Below, in pieces: positions 1-8,977 of a stretch of 64,000 nucleotides of DNA (position 1 is the stretch's first letter; each line of letters opens with the position of its first letter). The notes under the pieces were generated by a model. It saw only the letters and a program-made list of their open reading frames with translations. It did no database searches and was not told where the DNA came from. This DNA is from an uncultured Lachnospiraceae bacterium (lineage in GTDB: Bacteria; Bacillota; Clostridia; Lachnospirales; Lachnospiraceae), in NCBI GenBank assembly GCA_934339135.1, contig CAKRHP010000004.1:130842-194841 (forward strand), in the 5' to 3' direction. Position numbers and translations under genes: made by a program.

Positions 1-790
1 CCACATCCACACCCGCTCCATACACCTTACCACTGTGAAGAGCTTCCGCCAAATCCTTTTCCACAATGGTTCCACCGCGGCTGGTATTGATCAGAACGAC
101 TCCATCCTTCATCTGTGCAATGGTTTCTTTGCAAATCAGATCCTTCGTCTGATCATTCAACGGACAGGCAAGAAAGATTACATCGGACTCCTTCAAAAGC
201 TGCTCTCTGGATACATATCTTCCAATCTCTTTTCCCTCCGGCGTCTCATGGGAGCCATTGGTGATAACCCTCATCCCAAACGCCTTCGCCACGCGGCCGA
301 TCGCCTTTCCCGTCTGTCCAAAGCCGATAATTCCCGCTGTCTTATGATCCAGCTCGATCAGCGGATAATCCCAGAAACAAAAGTCGCGCCCCCGGCTCCA
401 TCTGCCGTCATGAACCTCTTTGCTGTGATGTGCAGCATGAGAGCAAATATCCAAAAGCAGCGCAAACGCCTGCTGTGCCACTGCCTGTGTACTGTACCCC
501 GGCACATTGGTCACGGTAATTCCATGTTCTGCCGCCGCTTTCATATCTACCACATTGTACCCGGTTGCCAGCACTCCAATATAACGAAGCTTTGGACAAG
601 CCTCCATGATCTCTGACGTAATGACCGTCTTATTGGTCAGGGCAATCTCACAGTCCTGCAGCCGTTCCACCACATCAGCCGTCTGATTTGGTGTGTACTC
701 ATATACAGTCAAATCTCCAAGACTCTCCAGCTTGTCCCAGCTTAAATCACCGGGATTGCTTGTAAAGCCGTCTAAAATCACAATTTTCAT
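1..790 (-). CDS. D-isomer specific 2-hydroxyacid dehydrogenase, 3' end beyond window
   Basis: The reading frame is open from an ATG at 790 (GGAGGG 6 nt upstream) to the window edge, giving 263 residues of a family that is usually about 315-320 aa. It starts MKIVILDGFTSNPGDLSWDK and carries the NAD-binding Rossmann motif GFGQTGKAIGR near residue 154 and NTSRGG near residue 236, whose Arg binds the substrate carboxylate. The catalytic Glu and His would lie in the missing C-terminus. The family reduces 2-ketoacids such as hydroxypyruvate or glyoxylate with NAD(P)H in the cytosol. The sequence resembles glycerate dehydrogenase/hydroxypyruvate reductase more than PGDH, as no ACT domain is expected at this size, but the substrate is inferred. 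Confidence 0.88.
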   Translation of the reverse strand, partial: MKIVILDGFTSNPGDLSWDKLESLGDLTVYEYTPNQTADVVERLQDCEIALTNKTVITSEIMEACPKLRYIGVLATGYNVVDMKAAAEHGITVTNVPGYSTQAVAQQAFALLLDICSHAAHHSKEVHDGRWSRGRDFCFWDYPLIELDHKTAGIIGFGQTGKAIGRVAKAFGMRVITNGSHETPEGKEIGRYVSREQLLKESDVIFLACPLNDQTKDLICKETIAQMKDGVVLINTSRGGTIVEKDLAEALHSGKVYGAGVDV

Positions 791-863
791 GATAACCCTC
801 CATTCTCTTCCTGCAGACCTTAAGCCATCTGCCTTACTGTCGTTAAATTCTGAATTCGAGGTT

Positions 864-892
864 ACTATAGCACCTTTGTTCAAAGCACGCAA
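864..892 (-). promoter_or_regulatory. Putative sigma-A promoter of the 2-hydroxyacid dehydrogenase
   Basis: On the minus strand TTGCGT (887-892) and TATAGT (864-869) are separated by exactly 17 bp, about 75 nt upstream of the ATG at 790. This is read by eye as a near-consensus vegetative promoter. Confidence 0.5.
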
Positions 893-1009
893 GAAAACCC
901 GCAGAATCAGACAAAACTTTATTGATTGGAAAACAAACAACTCCTATAACTTGTATAATCAAAGTTTTCCCTTATGATATCCGGAAAATTTACACCAGAT
1001 CACTTAAGG

Positions 1010-1038
1010 TTGATTTAAGGTACATCTTTTATGATAAT
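1010..1038 (+). promoter_or_regulatory. Putative sigma-A promoter of the surface protein gene
   Basis: TTGATT (1010-1015), a 17 bp spacer and GATAAT (1033-1038) lie 35 nt upstream of the start codon at 1073, which is preceded by a GGAGG ribosome site. Confidence 0.5.
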
Positions 1039-1072
1039 TTCAACATAAAATTTCAGGAACGGAGGAAACCAT

Positions 1073-4000
1073 ATGAACAGAAAAAGCAAATATAAGCTGC
1101 TGGCATGGACCATGACAGCGGCACTAACCCTCACAGCAAGTCCATCGACCGGCATGGTGGCTTCTGCGAAAAGCTCCTCAAAGGTGTCCACAAAATGGTA
1201 TACTATTTCAAAAAAGCCGGGAACCTATCAGAAAAAGGTTACATTAAAAGTAACTGCGAAAAAGGGCTTTCAGGTATATTACACCACAAATGGAAAGTTC
1301 CGCTTAAAGAAGAAATCAAACAGCGAGAAATCAACACGCATTACCATTTCCAAAACGACAAAGCTTTCTGTCTATGCCATACGCAAAGGCAAAAAAATCA
1401 CAGCAAAGCAGTTAAATTCCAAAAAGACGAAAAAGAAAACATCTTATAAGAATTATTACTATAAGATTGTTGCGTCAACATCAGACTCTGTAACCGCTTC
1501 CACTGCTTCCGCAGCTCCGGACACTACAGCAAGCCCGACAGCTTCAGCAGTTCCAAATAACACAGCAAGCCCGTCAGCTTCGGCTGATACTTCAGCAGCT
1601 CCAAATAACACAGCAAGCCCGGCGGCTTCGGCTGATACTTCAGCAGCTCCGAATAACACAGCAAGCCCGTCAGCTTCGGCTGATACTTCGGCTGCTCCGG
1701 ATACCACTACCAATCCGGCGGCTTCGGCTGATACCTCATCAGCTCCGGATACCACCACAGTGACACCTGTACCGGTGCCTACGGTGTCTCCGGTATCCTC
1801 ATTACCGGCTGATTACGACGAGTCATCCGCACAGACAATCCAGATTTCATCCACCGGAATCACCACATCCAATCTGAAATCGGAATCCAGCGTAACCTGC
1901 GAAACGGATGAAACCTCCGGAATTACAGAGATTACGATTTCCGAGGCGGGTACTTATGTTCTCTCCGGTGGTACGGAAGAAACACCTATGACCGACACCG
2001 GGATCACCATTAAGAAAAATACCGGTGAGGTCAACCTCATTTGGGATAATCTCCATATTGACAACAGCGCACTTGGCGGCAGTGCCGGACAGGATTCTGC
2101 GGTATTCCAGATCAAGAGCGGCGATAAGACAACAAATCAGGTTACGGTATTCTTAAAGGGCGAAAATGTCCTGACCGGCAATGGCAGTGTTTACACGGAG
2201 ACCACCGACGGAGCCACCACAACATCCCTGCCGGGTGGTGTCATTGAGGCAAAGGGAGCAGATACTGTTCTCACCTTTGCAAGCTATGATGAAACTGATA
2301 TCGGAAGCCTCTCTGTGACAGATGCCATGGATACCGATACAACCGATTACGGCAGCGAGGATCCATCCGATGGTATTTCCAGCAAAGGAACCCTGATCAT
2401 CCAGAGTGGCAAATTTGAGGTCAGCTCCAACGGAGACTGCCTGAAAGGAACCGGCTCTGACGGGAATGGCGGTGTCTATATTACCGGCGGAACGCTTTCT
2501 CTTACCTCTGCCTTGGGCAATGGTATCAAAAGTAAAAACGGAAATATCAGTATTTCCGGCGGTACAACCAATATTCTCTCCACAAAGGAGGATGGCATCA
2601 ATGCTAAGAATTACACCGTTTCCATCTCCGGAGGCAGGGTGGTCATCACACATTGTCAGGGAGACGGCATTCAGGGAGAATGGGTATCCATTTCCGGTGA
2701 TGATACTTATGTAGATATCACCACAGAATACGAAAACGCAGGTGTCAACTACTACAACAGTTCTCTTGGCTCCGGCAATTACAATACACTGACCTCCAAT
2801 AATTCCACAAAAACAGAGACCGTAAATGTGGACACCAGAAGTCATAAAGGAATTAAGGCAGGTACGAAACCCTGCACCTACAGCTATACCAGCGTAGCCG
2901 ATGACAGCACACTGACCGCAGGCCAGAGCTACAGCACCGAAGCCTCCGGCGGACTTGTGATCACCGGTGGTACGATCATCGTAGATACCACACAGTCCGG
3001 CATCAAGTATAACGGCGGTGGCGGCGGCAGCGGCTCTTCCAGCGCAGCAACAAGCGATGGCCAGTATATTATCGGTGCTCCGGACGATACGATCCACAGC
3101 AATAACACCTGTGTGATCTCCGGCGGAGACCTGACTCTCTCCTCTGCAGATGACGGTATCACCGTTGCAGATACTCTGGATATTACCGGCGATACATCCA
3201 TTGACATTAAAACCTGCTATGAAGGAATCGAGGCGGGCACCATCAATATTGGCATGAAGGGCAGCCAGAGCGGACCGGATATCGTGATCTACTCCAATGA
3301 TGACGGCATCAATGCCGCTTCCAAATCAAGCACCACATATGTTTACGCCGAGGAGTCCGAGGAGAAATATACGAAAGCAACCGTTTCTTCCTCCGATAAT
3401 GTATTAAACGTATACTCCGGTTACATCAATGTGATGATCGCCGATGACGAGACACACACCATCACTCTTCCTGTAAAAAATGGAAGCGACAATACCATCA
3501 CCTATTCCGCAGACGGTGACGGCATCGACTGTAACGGCTCCTTCTACGCATATGGCGGCACGATCGTTGTCTTTGGCTCAACCTCCAATGACAACGCTCC
3601 GATCGATACAGATGACACCTACTACATCGGCAGTGGTGTAACACTCCTCGCCGTGGGGAGCAGTGGAATGATCGAGAATCCCACCAGTGTCCGGCAGGCT
3701 TACCTGTGTACAGGCAGCTCCAATGGCGGCATGCGGTTCGCATCTGCCGACACAGCAGACACCTCTGACAGCACCGGCATAGCAGCTTCGTCTGACACCT
3801 CTACCGCCTCCGGAAGCACAAGCAAGGGTGCTCCGGGTGGCAATGGCGGTCCCGGCGGAAACGGCGGAAACAACGGTCCCGGCGGAAGCTCCGGATCTAC
3901 CTACTCCGCAAATACCGCTTTCTCCATTGCAGACAGCTCCGGAAACGTGATCCTTTCCATCTGTCCAAATAAATCCTACAGCTACGTGCTGTACTCTTCT

Positions 4001-4177
4001 CCGGAGCTGACCTCCGGTGACTCCTACACTCTTTACAGTGGTGGCAGCGTATCCGGCAATAAGCTTGCGGACAGTGATTACGACTTCCGCTATAAAAGCT
4101 GTGATACAAGCAGTGCTTCCGTAATCTCCACAACAACCGCAGGCACTACGGTACAGGGCGGTAACAGCAGACCGTAA
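1073..4177 (+). CDS. Secreted carbohydrate-binding (DUF4353-like) beta-helix surface protein
   Basis: The 1034 aa protein starts with a signal peptide (basic MNRKSKYK, hydrophobic core, cleavage near residue 30). Residues about 40-125 resemble a chitobiase/hexosaminidase C-terminal-type repeat (YYTTNGKF...LSVYAIRKGKK). An Ala/Ser/Pro/Thr linker of 16-residue repeats follows (about 155-240). From about 250 to 880 comes a long array of short Gly/Asp-rich turns such as DGISSKG, DGINAKN and DDGITVAD, the pattern of the DUF4353 carbohydrate-binding beta-helix family (Cthe_2159-like). A Gly-rich stretch precedes a final beta domain. The family binds plant polysaccharides such as pectin or cellulose; the ligand here is inferred. 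No sortase motif was seen. It is monocistronic, with its own promoter and terminator. Confidence 0.82.
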   Translation: MNRKSKYKLLAWTMTAALTLTASPSTGMVASAKSSSKVSTKWYTISKKPGTYQKKVTLKVTAKKGFQVYYTTNGKFRLKKKSNSEKSTRITISKTTKLSVYAIRKGKKITAKQLNSKKTKKKTSYKNYYYKIVASTSDSVTASTASAAPDTTASPTASAVPNNTASPSASADTSAAPNNTASPAASADTSAAPNNTASPSASADTSAAPDTTTNPAASADTSSAPDTTTVTPVPVPTVSPVSSLPADYDESSAQTIQISSTGITTSNLKSESSVTCETDETSGITEITISEAGTYVLSGGTEETPMTDTGITIKKNTGEVNLIWDNLHIDNSALGGSAGQDSAVFQIKSGDKTTNQVTVFLKGENVLTGNGSVYTETTDGATTTSLPGGVIEAKGADTVLTFASYDETDIGSLSVTDAMDTDTTDYGSEDPSDGISSKGTLIIQSGKFEVSSNGDCLKGTGSDGNGGVYITGGTLSLTSALGNGIKSKNGNISISGGTTNILSTKEDGINAKNYTVSISGGRVVITHCQGDGIQGEWVSISGDDTYVDITTEYENAGVNYYNSSLGSGNYNTLTSNNSTKTETVNVDTRSHKGIKAGTKPCTYSYTSVADDSTLTAGQSYSTEASGGLVITGGTIIVDTTQSGIKYNGGGGGSGSSSAATSDGQYIIGAPDDTIHSNNTCVISGGDLTLSSADDGITVADTLDITGDTSIDIKTCYEGIEAGTINIGMKGSQSGPDIVIYSNDDGINAASKSSTTYVYAEESEEKYTKATVSSSDNVLNVYSGYINVMIADDETHTITLPVKNGSDNTITYSADGDGIDCNGSFYAYGGTIVVFGSTSNDNAPIDTDDTYYIGSGVTLLAVGSSGMIENPTSVRQAYLCTGSSNGGMRFASADTADTSDSTGIAASSDTSTASGSTSKGAPGGNGGPGGNGGNNGPGGSSGSTYSANTAFSIADSSGNVILSICPNKSYSYVLYSSPELTSGDSYTLYSGGSVSGNKLADSDYDFRYKSCDTSSASVISTTTAGTTVQGGNSRP
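1553..1744 (+). repeat. 48 bp coding minisatellite, four tandem copies
   Basis: Four consecutive 48 bp units (1553, 1601, 1649, 1697) encode variants of the 16-residue NNTASPSASADTSAAP linker. The first three are nearly identical; the fourth diverges to DTTTNPAAS. Copy number at such a repeat can vary between strains and would alter how far the sugar-binding domain stands off the cell. Confidence 0.9.
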
Positions 4178-4212
4178 TATAATGTAAGAATCAATTTCCC
4201 CTCTTAACAAAG

Positions 4213-4254
4213 CATAAGCCCCTGTGTCCTGATAATCGGACACATGGGCTTATG
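4213..4254. terminator. Bidirectional intrinsic terminator between convergent genes
   Basis: The stem CATAAGCCC-TGTGTCC pairs with GGACACA-GGGCTTATG around an 8 nt loop and is followed by TTATATTTT. It separates the plus-strand surface protein gene from the minus-strand gene ending at 4277. Confidence 0.85.
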
Positions 4255-4276
4255 TTATATTTTAGCAAGACACACT

Positions 4277-5209
4277 CTACTCGTATCCATCCTCATTAAT
4301 AATGGTGGAGATCACAGAAAATTCCATACTGTTTTCCTTGGTTGTCTTTTTCAGGGAAATGCTCCTGGCAATTTTCTTCATATCCTTTTCTGATAAGCCA
4401 TCTCCTCCGGAAATTTCCATGCAGTATCCGACATTCTCGTCAAAGATCCAGATGCTGTTTTCCCTGTTATCATCTACATACATTCGCTCTGCCTTTGTCT
4501 GAGCCTCCGCAGGACGTATCCCCTTAAAATAATATGCCCGATTTCCCCCGATCGTCATTTTTTCTACATCTTTAATATATAGCATCCGTACATTTTTCGC
4601 ACGGTTGATATAATACACACTGACCGTAAAATCCTTATCTGTATATTTTCGCAGGGCTTTCAATATTTTTTCCTCTTTTTTAGGATCTGTTTCTTTTCTA
4701 TGCTTCTTCATCAGTTTATTATATTCCGCCCTTCTATATTGAAAACGAACATTCCCGTAGTCATCCGTATTCTTCGGACATTTCCAGATAGTATAATCCT
4801 TTCCCATCCTCAATGCTTCTTTATTGTATGCCAGCTTTACATAATAATTAGGATGAGCATTCCGGATATACTTTGCCAAAGTATCTTTCGCTTCACGCTC
4901 CATAGTATATTCATATCCCAGAGTTTCTCCGTATTTCTTATAGAAATGTAATATTGCCGCATGATCCTTTACTTCCCTTTCCACACTGTAAGTAAAATGC
5001 GTATTCAGCTTCTGGGATGCATAACCTCCCACCGGAAGGATCACCACCAGCGCAGCGGCAACAATCGCTGCTGCCATCATAAGCCGCGGACGCTTATGCT
5101 CCGGCAGTCTTGTCTCACCTGCCCCTGTAATCTCACTCAGGATCTCACTTTTTCTTTTCCCCGATACTCTGACATGATCATACATATCCCGATAATCTTT
5201 TATACTCAT
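4277..5209 (-). CDS. Membrane-anchored anti-sigma-like protein (DUF4367-like C-terminus)
   Basis: The start at 5209 (MSIKDYRDMYDHV) is chosen because GGAGGAATATT lies just upstream; the longer frame would overlap the sigma gene. The 310 aa protein has a cytoplasmic N-terminus of about 45 residues, one membrane segment (about 46-65, MMAAAIVAAALVVILPVGGY) and an extracellular region. Its end (GYCMEISGGDGLSEKDMKKI) resembles DUF4367. It lies 32 bp downstream of an ECF sigma gene on the same strand, the usual arrangement for a sigma factor and its membrane anti-sigma partner. Its role in sequestering that sigma factor is inferred from position and architecture; the extracellular signal is unknown. 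Confidence 0.72.
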   Translation of the reverse strand: MSIKDYRDMYDHVRVSGKRKSEILSEITGAGETRLPEHKRPRLMMAAAIVAAALVVILPVGGYASQKLNTHFTYSVEREVKDHAAILHFYKKYGETLGYEYTMEREAKDTLAKYIRNAHPNYYVKLAYNKEALRMGKDYTIWKCPKNTDDYGNVRFQYRRAEYNKLMKKHRKETDPKKEEKILKALRKYTDKDFTVSVYYINRAKNVRMLYIKDVEKMTIGGNRAYYFKGIRPAEAQTKAERMYVDDNRENSIWIFDENVGYCMEISGGDGLSEKDMKKIARSISLKKTTKENSMEFSVISTIINEDGYE

Positions 5210-5241
5210 AATATTCCTCCTTTTTTCGTAGATGTGCAAAC

Positions 5242-5727
5242 CTAAAGTCCCACAACTCCCGGCTCCAGCGATTCCCGCAGCTTCTCTCTGCCCCGTTTTA
5301 GACGCATCTTCACTGCCGAAGCGCTGCACCGCAGTATCTGTCCGATTTCACGTACACTGTATCCCTCATAGTAATAAAGATACAGCACCAGACGATACTT
5401 TTCCGGTAATGCTGCTACTTCCTGCCAGATTTCCTTTTGATCCTCCTGCCAGCCAAATATTTCCTCCGGCATATTTTCATCGAACTCCTGCCTTTTTTGA
5501 TTCCAACGAGACCGCAGATGATCCTTAGACAGATTGACCGCTACCCGCAGCAGCCAACGCCTGACATGCTCCTCTGACGTAAATTCCCCCTCCTGACGAT
5601 ACAGCCGCACAAAAGTCTCCTGTGCCACATCCTCTGCATCCGCCGGATTTTTTACGTAGGTAAAGGAAAGCCGGTAAACGAAATCAAAATGCCTGTTATA
5701 GCAGCTCTCAAACTCCTCTTTATTCAA
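5242..5727 (-). CDS. ECF-type RNA polymerase sigma factor
   Basis: The 161 aa protein has the two ECF domains. Sigma region 2 is at about 5-70 (FDFVYRLSFTYVKNPADAEDVAQETFVRLY). Region 4 is at about 100-155 (LPEKYRLVLYLYYYEGYSVREIGQILRCSASAVKMRLKR in outline), a helix-turn-helix that binds the -35 element. The start is a TTG at 5727, preceded by GGGGGAGA. It directs RNA polymerase to stress or envelope regulons, which cannot be named from this window. It is the first gene of a two-gene unit with the putative anti-sigma gene. Confidence 0.93.
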   Translation of the reverse strand: MNKEEFESCYNRHFDFVYRLSFTYVKNPADAEDVAQETFVRLYRQEGEFTSEEHVRRWLLRVAVNLSKDHLRSRWNQKRQEFDENMPEEIFGWQEDQKEIWQEVAALPEKYRLVLYLYYYEGYSVREIGQILRCSASAVKMRLKRGREKLRESLEPGVVGL

Positions 5728-5862
5728 ATTTCGTCTCCCCCTTTCACTTGATATACGAATGATGTTTTCAAATGGTCACAACTCAGGCAAAATTTATACA
5801 AGCTCAAACCTCGCATACAAATTATGAGCGAAGTTTGAGCTCCAAAGCTGCTATTATCTCAT

Positions 5863-7734
5863 TTACTTTTCCTGATACTCACACGCTACCCGTTTGCCGT
5901 GGAAGGCAATGCCAAAAAATCCGATCTCGGTGATACCGCGATACTCCATATCCTCTGCATACCCTCGATCCCGTATCTGGCGGACCGCATCCTTTGCCGC
6001 ACCTGCAAGTGCCTGCTCTGTCTGGTTCTTTGCGACCTTAAACTCAATGATATAGCCCTTGTGCCTGTGATCTCTCGGTTCCAGCTGCAGATCAAATCGT
6101 CCCTCTCCCGACTCCCGGTTGGACAAAATATAATACCGGTCAGACAAGATCGCCAGTATACCAAACACCGTGCCATGATAGAAATTTTCGTGGGCAGTAT
6201 CAAAGGTACTTGCAGACTGCAGCAGATATTTCTGCAGAGTATCTGTGAAAAGTGTTGTATCCTCCATGCGAAGTGCCAGCTCAAAATCCCGCAGAATGGA
6301 ACCGGTAAAAAGCTCCCGGTAACTGCCAAGAATCTCCTTCTGGAATGCCCCCTTCACCTCCCGGTTCGGAATCTCCAGAGAACAGATGGGATTGTCGTTA
6401 AACTCGCTGATCACGTCTTTGATCCGGAGATAGCCTGCCACCAGCAGAAAACTGAAAATCATGTCCGGATCACTGTCCACCTCCGGATAAATAATATCCG
6501 TATCTATGATCGACTGCACCTCCTGCCCCTGCAGAAGTCTGGTGAGACTTTGGTACAGCTCCTGACCGGCTCCTTTTACAAGCTGGCCGATGATCTCATT
6601 GCCACTGGTCCTTGACCAGAACGCCTTCGGTTTGCAGTTATTATTGAAATAGTTGATCACCGACCATGGATTGTATATCTCAACTCCTCCAAAGGAGTAA
6701 CCATCATACCAGTCCTTAATCTCGGACAGCTTTTCCGGTACACCGTAATAATCAGCCATAGCCTTTACCTCTGCTCCGGTAAAACCAAAATATTCCGAAT
6801 ATCTGTCATCCACTGTGGTATTGACCACCAGATTATTCAAGCCGCTGAACAGGCTCTCCTTGGCGATCCGCAGAATACCCGTCAGGATACCCAGCTCCAG
6901 ATCATCGTTGTCCTTCAGTGAAGAAGAAAAAAGATTTCTCATAAACCCAACCACTTCATCATAATAATGATGCAGATATCCCTGCTGGATCGGGGTGTCA
7001 TACTCATCAATAATAATGATGGTCTTGCTGCCATAGCACGCTGCCAACATAGAAGAAAGCTTACCAAGGGCAAACTGATAATCTGTAATCTCTCCCTGAC
7101 CGCTTGTAATATCCGTAAAATACCGGCGATCATACTCATTGATCCGCTCATCCATCAAAATATCCACATGACGGATAAACTCCTCCCGCAGAGTAAAACA
7201 GAGGCTTTTGTACATATCCTCCCAATTGGTCTGGTGCGCATCCTTAAAGGAAAGAAAAATAACCGGATACCTGCCCTGAAGCTTCCGGTAGCTCTGCCCA
7301 CATGCCCAGATCTGCTTGTCAACGAAATAGACAGAGGTATCCTCATCACATCTCTCAAAATAAGTACGGAGCATGTCCATCATCAATGTCTTACCAAAAC
7401 GGCGGGGACGGGTAAACAGATATACCTTGCTGTGATCATCAATAATATCCCGGATCAGCAGGGTTTTGTCCACATAATAACACTCTCCGGACACTTCCCT
7501 GTAAGAAGTGATCCCCACCGGACAGGGCAGCCGTCCGGCTGCTGCCGCCCTGACACCATAGGATGACTTTTCCCGAAGCATTGCCGGCCGCTCCACATCG
7601 GAAGGGATCATCCAGAAACGTCCAGCCTTGTATGCGCCGGGAATCATCCCGTCTGCGCAAAGCTGATTCACACGTCTGGGGGTAATATCCCACTGTCCTG
7701 CCAGCTCCTTTGCCCGAATAAAATCCTGCTTCAT
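5863..7734 (-). CDS. HTH + AAA-ATPase-like + PD-(D/E)XK nuclease-like protein
   Basis: This 623 aa protein opens with a MerR/excisionase-like helix-turn-helix (residues 1-50, AKELAGQWDITPRRVNQLC). The AAA-ATPase-like domain follows: Walker A-like RPRRFGKTLMMDML near residue 108 and Walker B TIIIIDEYDTPIQ near 233. The end carries a PD-(D/E)XK-like nuclease signature (GRFDLQLEPRDHRHKGYIIEFKV, where D, E and K are the likely metal-site residues). The family (AAA-ATPase_like plus C-terminal nuclease) is widely multiplied in anaerobic gut Clostridia and Bacteroidetes; its function is not established. The N-terminal HTH suggests DNA binding and possibly self-regulation. It lies alone between two sigma/anti-sigma pairs. 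Confidence 0.85.
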   Translation of the reverse strand: MKQDFIRAKELAGQWDITPRRVNQLCADGMIPGAYKAGRFWMIPSDVERPAMLREKSSYGVRAAAAGRLPCPVGITSYREVSGECYYVDKTLLIRDIIDDHSKVYLFTRPRRFGKTLMMDMLRTYFERCDEDTSVYFVDKQIWACGQSYRKLQGRYPVIFLSFKDAHQTNWEDMYKSLCFTLREEFIRHVDILMDERINEYDRRYFTDITSGQGEITDYQFALGKLSSMLAACYGSKTIIIIDEYDTPIQQGYLHHYYDEVVGFMRNLFSSSLKDNDDLELGILTGILRIAKESLFSGLNNLVVNTTVDDRYSEYFGFTGAEVKAMADYYGVPEKLSEIKDWYDGYSFGGVEIYNPWSVINYFNNNCKPKAFWSRTSGNEIIGQLVKGAGQELYQSLTRLLQGQEVQSIIDTDIIYPEVDSDPDMIFSFLLVAGYLRIKDVISEFNDNPICSLEIPNREVKGAFQKEILGSYRELFTGSILRDFELALRMEDTTLFTDTLQKYLLQSASTFDTAHENFYHGTVFGILAILSDRYYILSNRESGEGRFDLQLEPRDHRHKGYIIEFKVAKNQTEQALAGAAKDAVRQIRDRGYAEDMEYRGITEIGFFGIAFHGKRVACEYQEK

Positions 7735-7772
7735 ATGATCACTTCCTTCCCGAATCCTTGTTTGTTTCCTTT

Positions 7773-7863
7773 AGTATAGCCCGTTTTCAGGAAATTATCA
7801 AGAAATAAATGTATATCTCGGGAAATTTAAGGAAATATAAATTATTATTTCCCGAAATTTCCT
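7773..7863 (-). promoter_or_regulatory. Promoter with upstream inverted repeats, gene at 7734
   Basis: On the minus strand TTGATA (7796-7801) and TATACT (7773-7778) are 17 bp apart. Just upstream, 7819-7863 contains CGGGAAAT/ATTTCCCG and AGGAAAT/ATTTCC inverted copies. The repeats could be operator sites for the HTH domain of the downstream protein, an inference from position only. Confidence 0.5.
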
Positions 7864-7933
7864 CAAAAATGACAAAACCAGCGTTTTGCCCTTGCTCATT
7901 CTACGCTACGAGCTTTTTCCTATACACTAAAAA

Positions 7934-7966
7934 ACGGCAGTGCTGCTTTTTAACAACACTGCCGTC
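7934..7966 (-). terminator. Intrinsic terminator of the second sigma/anti-sigma pair
   Basis: Minus-strand stem ACGGCAGTG...CACTGCCGT with a short A/T loop, followed by TTTTTT, 36 nt after the stop codon at 8002. Confidence 0.85.
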
Positions 7967-8001
7967 AGGTACGGATCTATATTCGATACTCACTCTTCTG
8001 C

Positions 8002-8976
8002 TTACAGTCTTTCGAAAGCTGTAAAAACTCCCATTGTATCTTTCAGCTGTCCCAGCTCCTTTTTCAGAGCCTTGTCATTGCAGCTGCCCGCTGCTTCTTT
8101 GTATGTCATCGCCTCAAGATGCACGGCAACCTTAGCTGTCTCTGTTTTTTTCTCTGAATTTCCCTGATAAGCGATCTTACAGGTAACCTGCGGACTGTCC
8201 AGCACTTCATTTTTAACAGCTGCCTCTGCAACGATCTCCTCGTCCGTCATACCGGCAGTATTATTATCCCACAGCCGCTTGTAAAGCTCCTTAGACAATT
8301 TTTTCTCGTCGCAGATCGCTACTTCCACATCCTTTCTGTCCTGATCCTTCGCAGAGATGGTAAAAGATTTATAATACTTCACCTCTTTTTTGTCTGCTCC
8401 ATCCGGTACAACCTCAATATCCACACCGCTGCTGACCTGCTTTGGTTCCTCACACTCCTCCCCCTCGATCACATAAGGCTTATTCTTGGGCTGCAGAATG
8501 CGGAAACAGCCTTTATTGACGGAATAGGTAATGGTATCCATATTCTGTCCCTCGCATACCAACGGCAGATCGATCATGTAACCAATCTCGTTGTTATCAT
8601 CCGAACCACTCCATGCCTCTCCGGTCAACCCCCCCGAATAAATGGCAGCCTGTGTCTCTCCCTTTTTCAGTTCCTTTACCTCGGCAGCCTTCACCTTCAT
8701 TACAAAACCACTCTCCACATTCCGGGACGGTTCGCCGGCAGATATGTCCGTTTTATGGGACAGTCCTGTATTGGATAATATCTGATCCGGCAGATTTCCA
8801 AAACCGATTCCTGCTACCAATGCCGCACATGCCACCAGCGCAACGGCCGGTCTTACATAATTTTTCTTTTTCTTCATATGGTATTCCCCCTTTTCAAACT
8901 TTACCTTGATCTCATTATCGTTTACCTCCGGGGTAAGGGCCTGCTGTAAAATCTGATCTAATCTTGTTTCATTCAT
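8002..8976 (-). CDS. Membrane-anchored anti-sigma-like protein
   Basis: The 324 aa protein has a 35-residue cytoplasmic N-terminus, one membrane segment at about 42-62 (VRPAVALVACAALVAGIGFG) and a large extracellular domain rich in Lys and Glu, with no family motif that I can name. Its ATG at 8976 lies one base after the stop codon of the upstream ECF sigma gene and its GGAGG site lies inside that gene, so the two are translationally coupled. The anti-sigma role is inferred from this coupling and from the topology. It differs in sequence from the pair partner at 4277, though the genomic logic is the same. Confidence 0.68.
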   Translation of the reverse strand: MNETRLDQILQQALTPEVNDNEIKVKFEKGEYHMKKKKNYVRPAVALVACAALVAGIGFGNLPDQILSNTGLSHKTDISAGEPSRNVESGFVMKVKAAEVKELKKGETQAAIYSGGLTGEAWSGSDDNNEIGYMIDLPLVCEGQNMDTITYSVNKGCFRILQPKNKPYVIEGEECEEPKQVSSGVDIEVVPDGADKKEVKYYKSFTISAKDQDRKDVEVAICDEKKLSKELYKRLWDNNTAGMTDEEIVAEAAVKNEVLDSPQVTCKIAYQGNSEKKTETAKVAVHLEAMTYKEAAGSCNDKALKKELGQLKDTMGVFTAFERL

Positions 8977-8977
8977 A

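Noticed and set aside
2153..3097. Long open frame of 314 aa on the minus strand inside the surface protein gene
   Set aside because: Shadow of a repetitive, low-complexity coding sequence; no ribosome site, no recognisable family, and the plus-strand frame is convincing.
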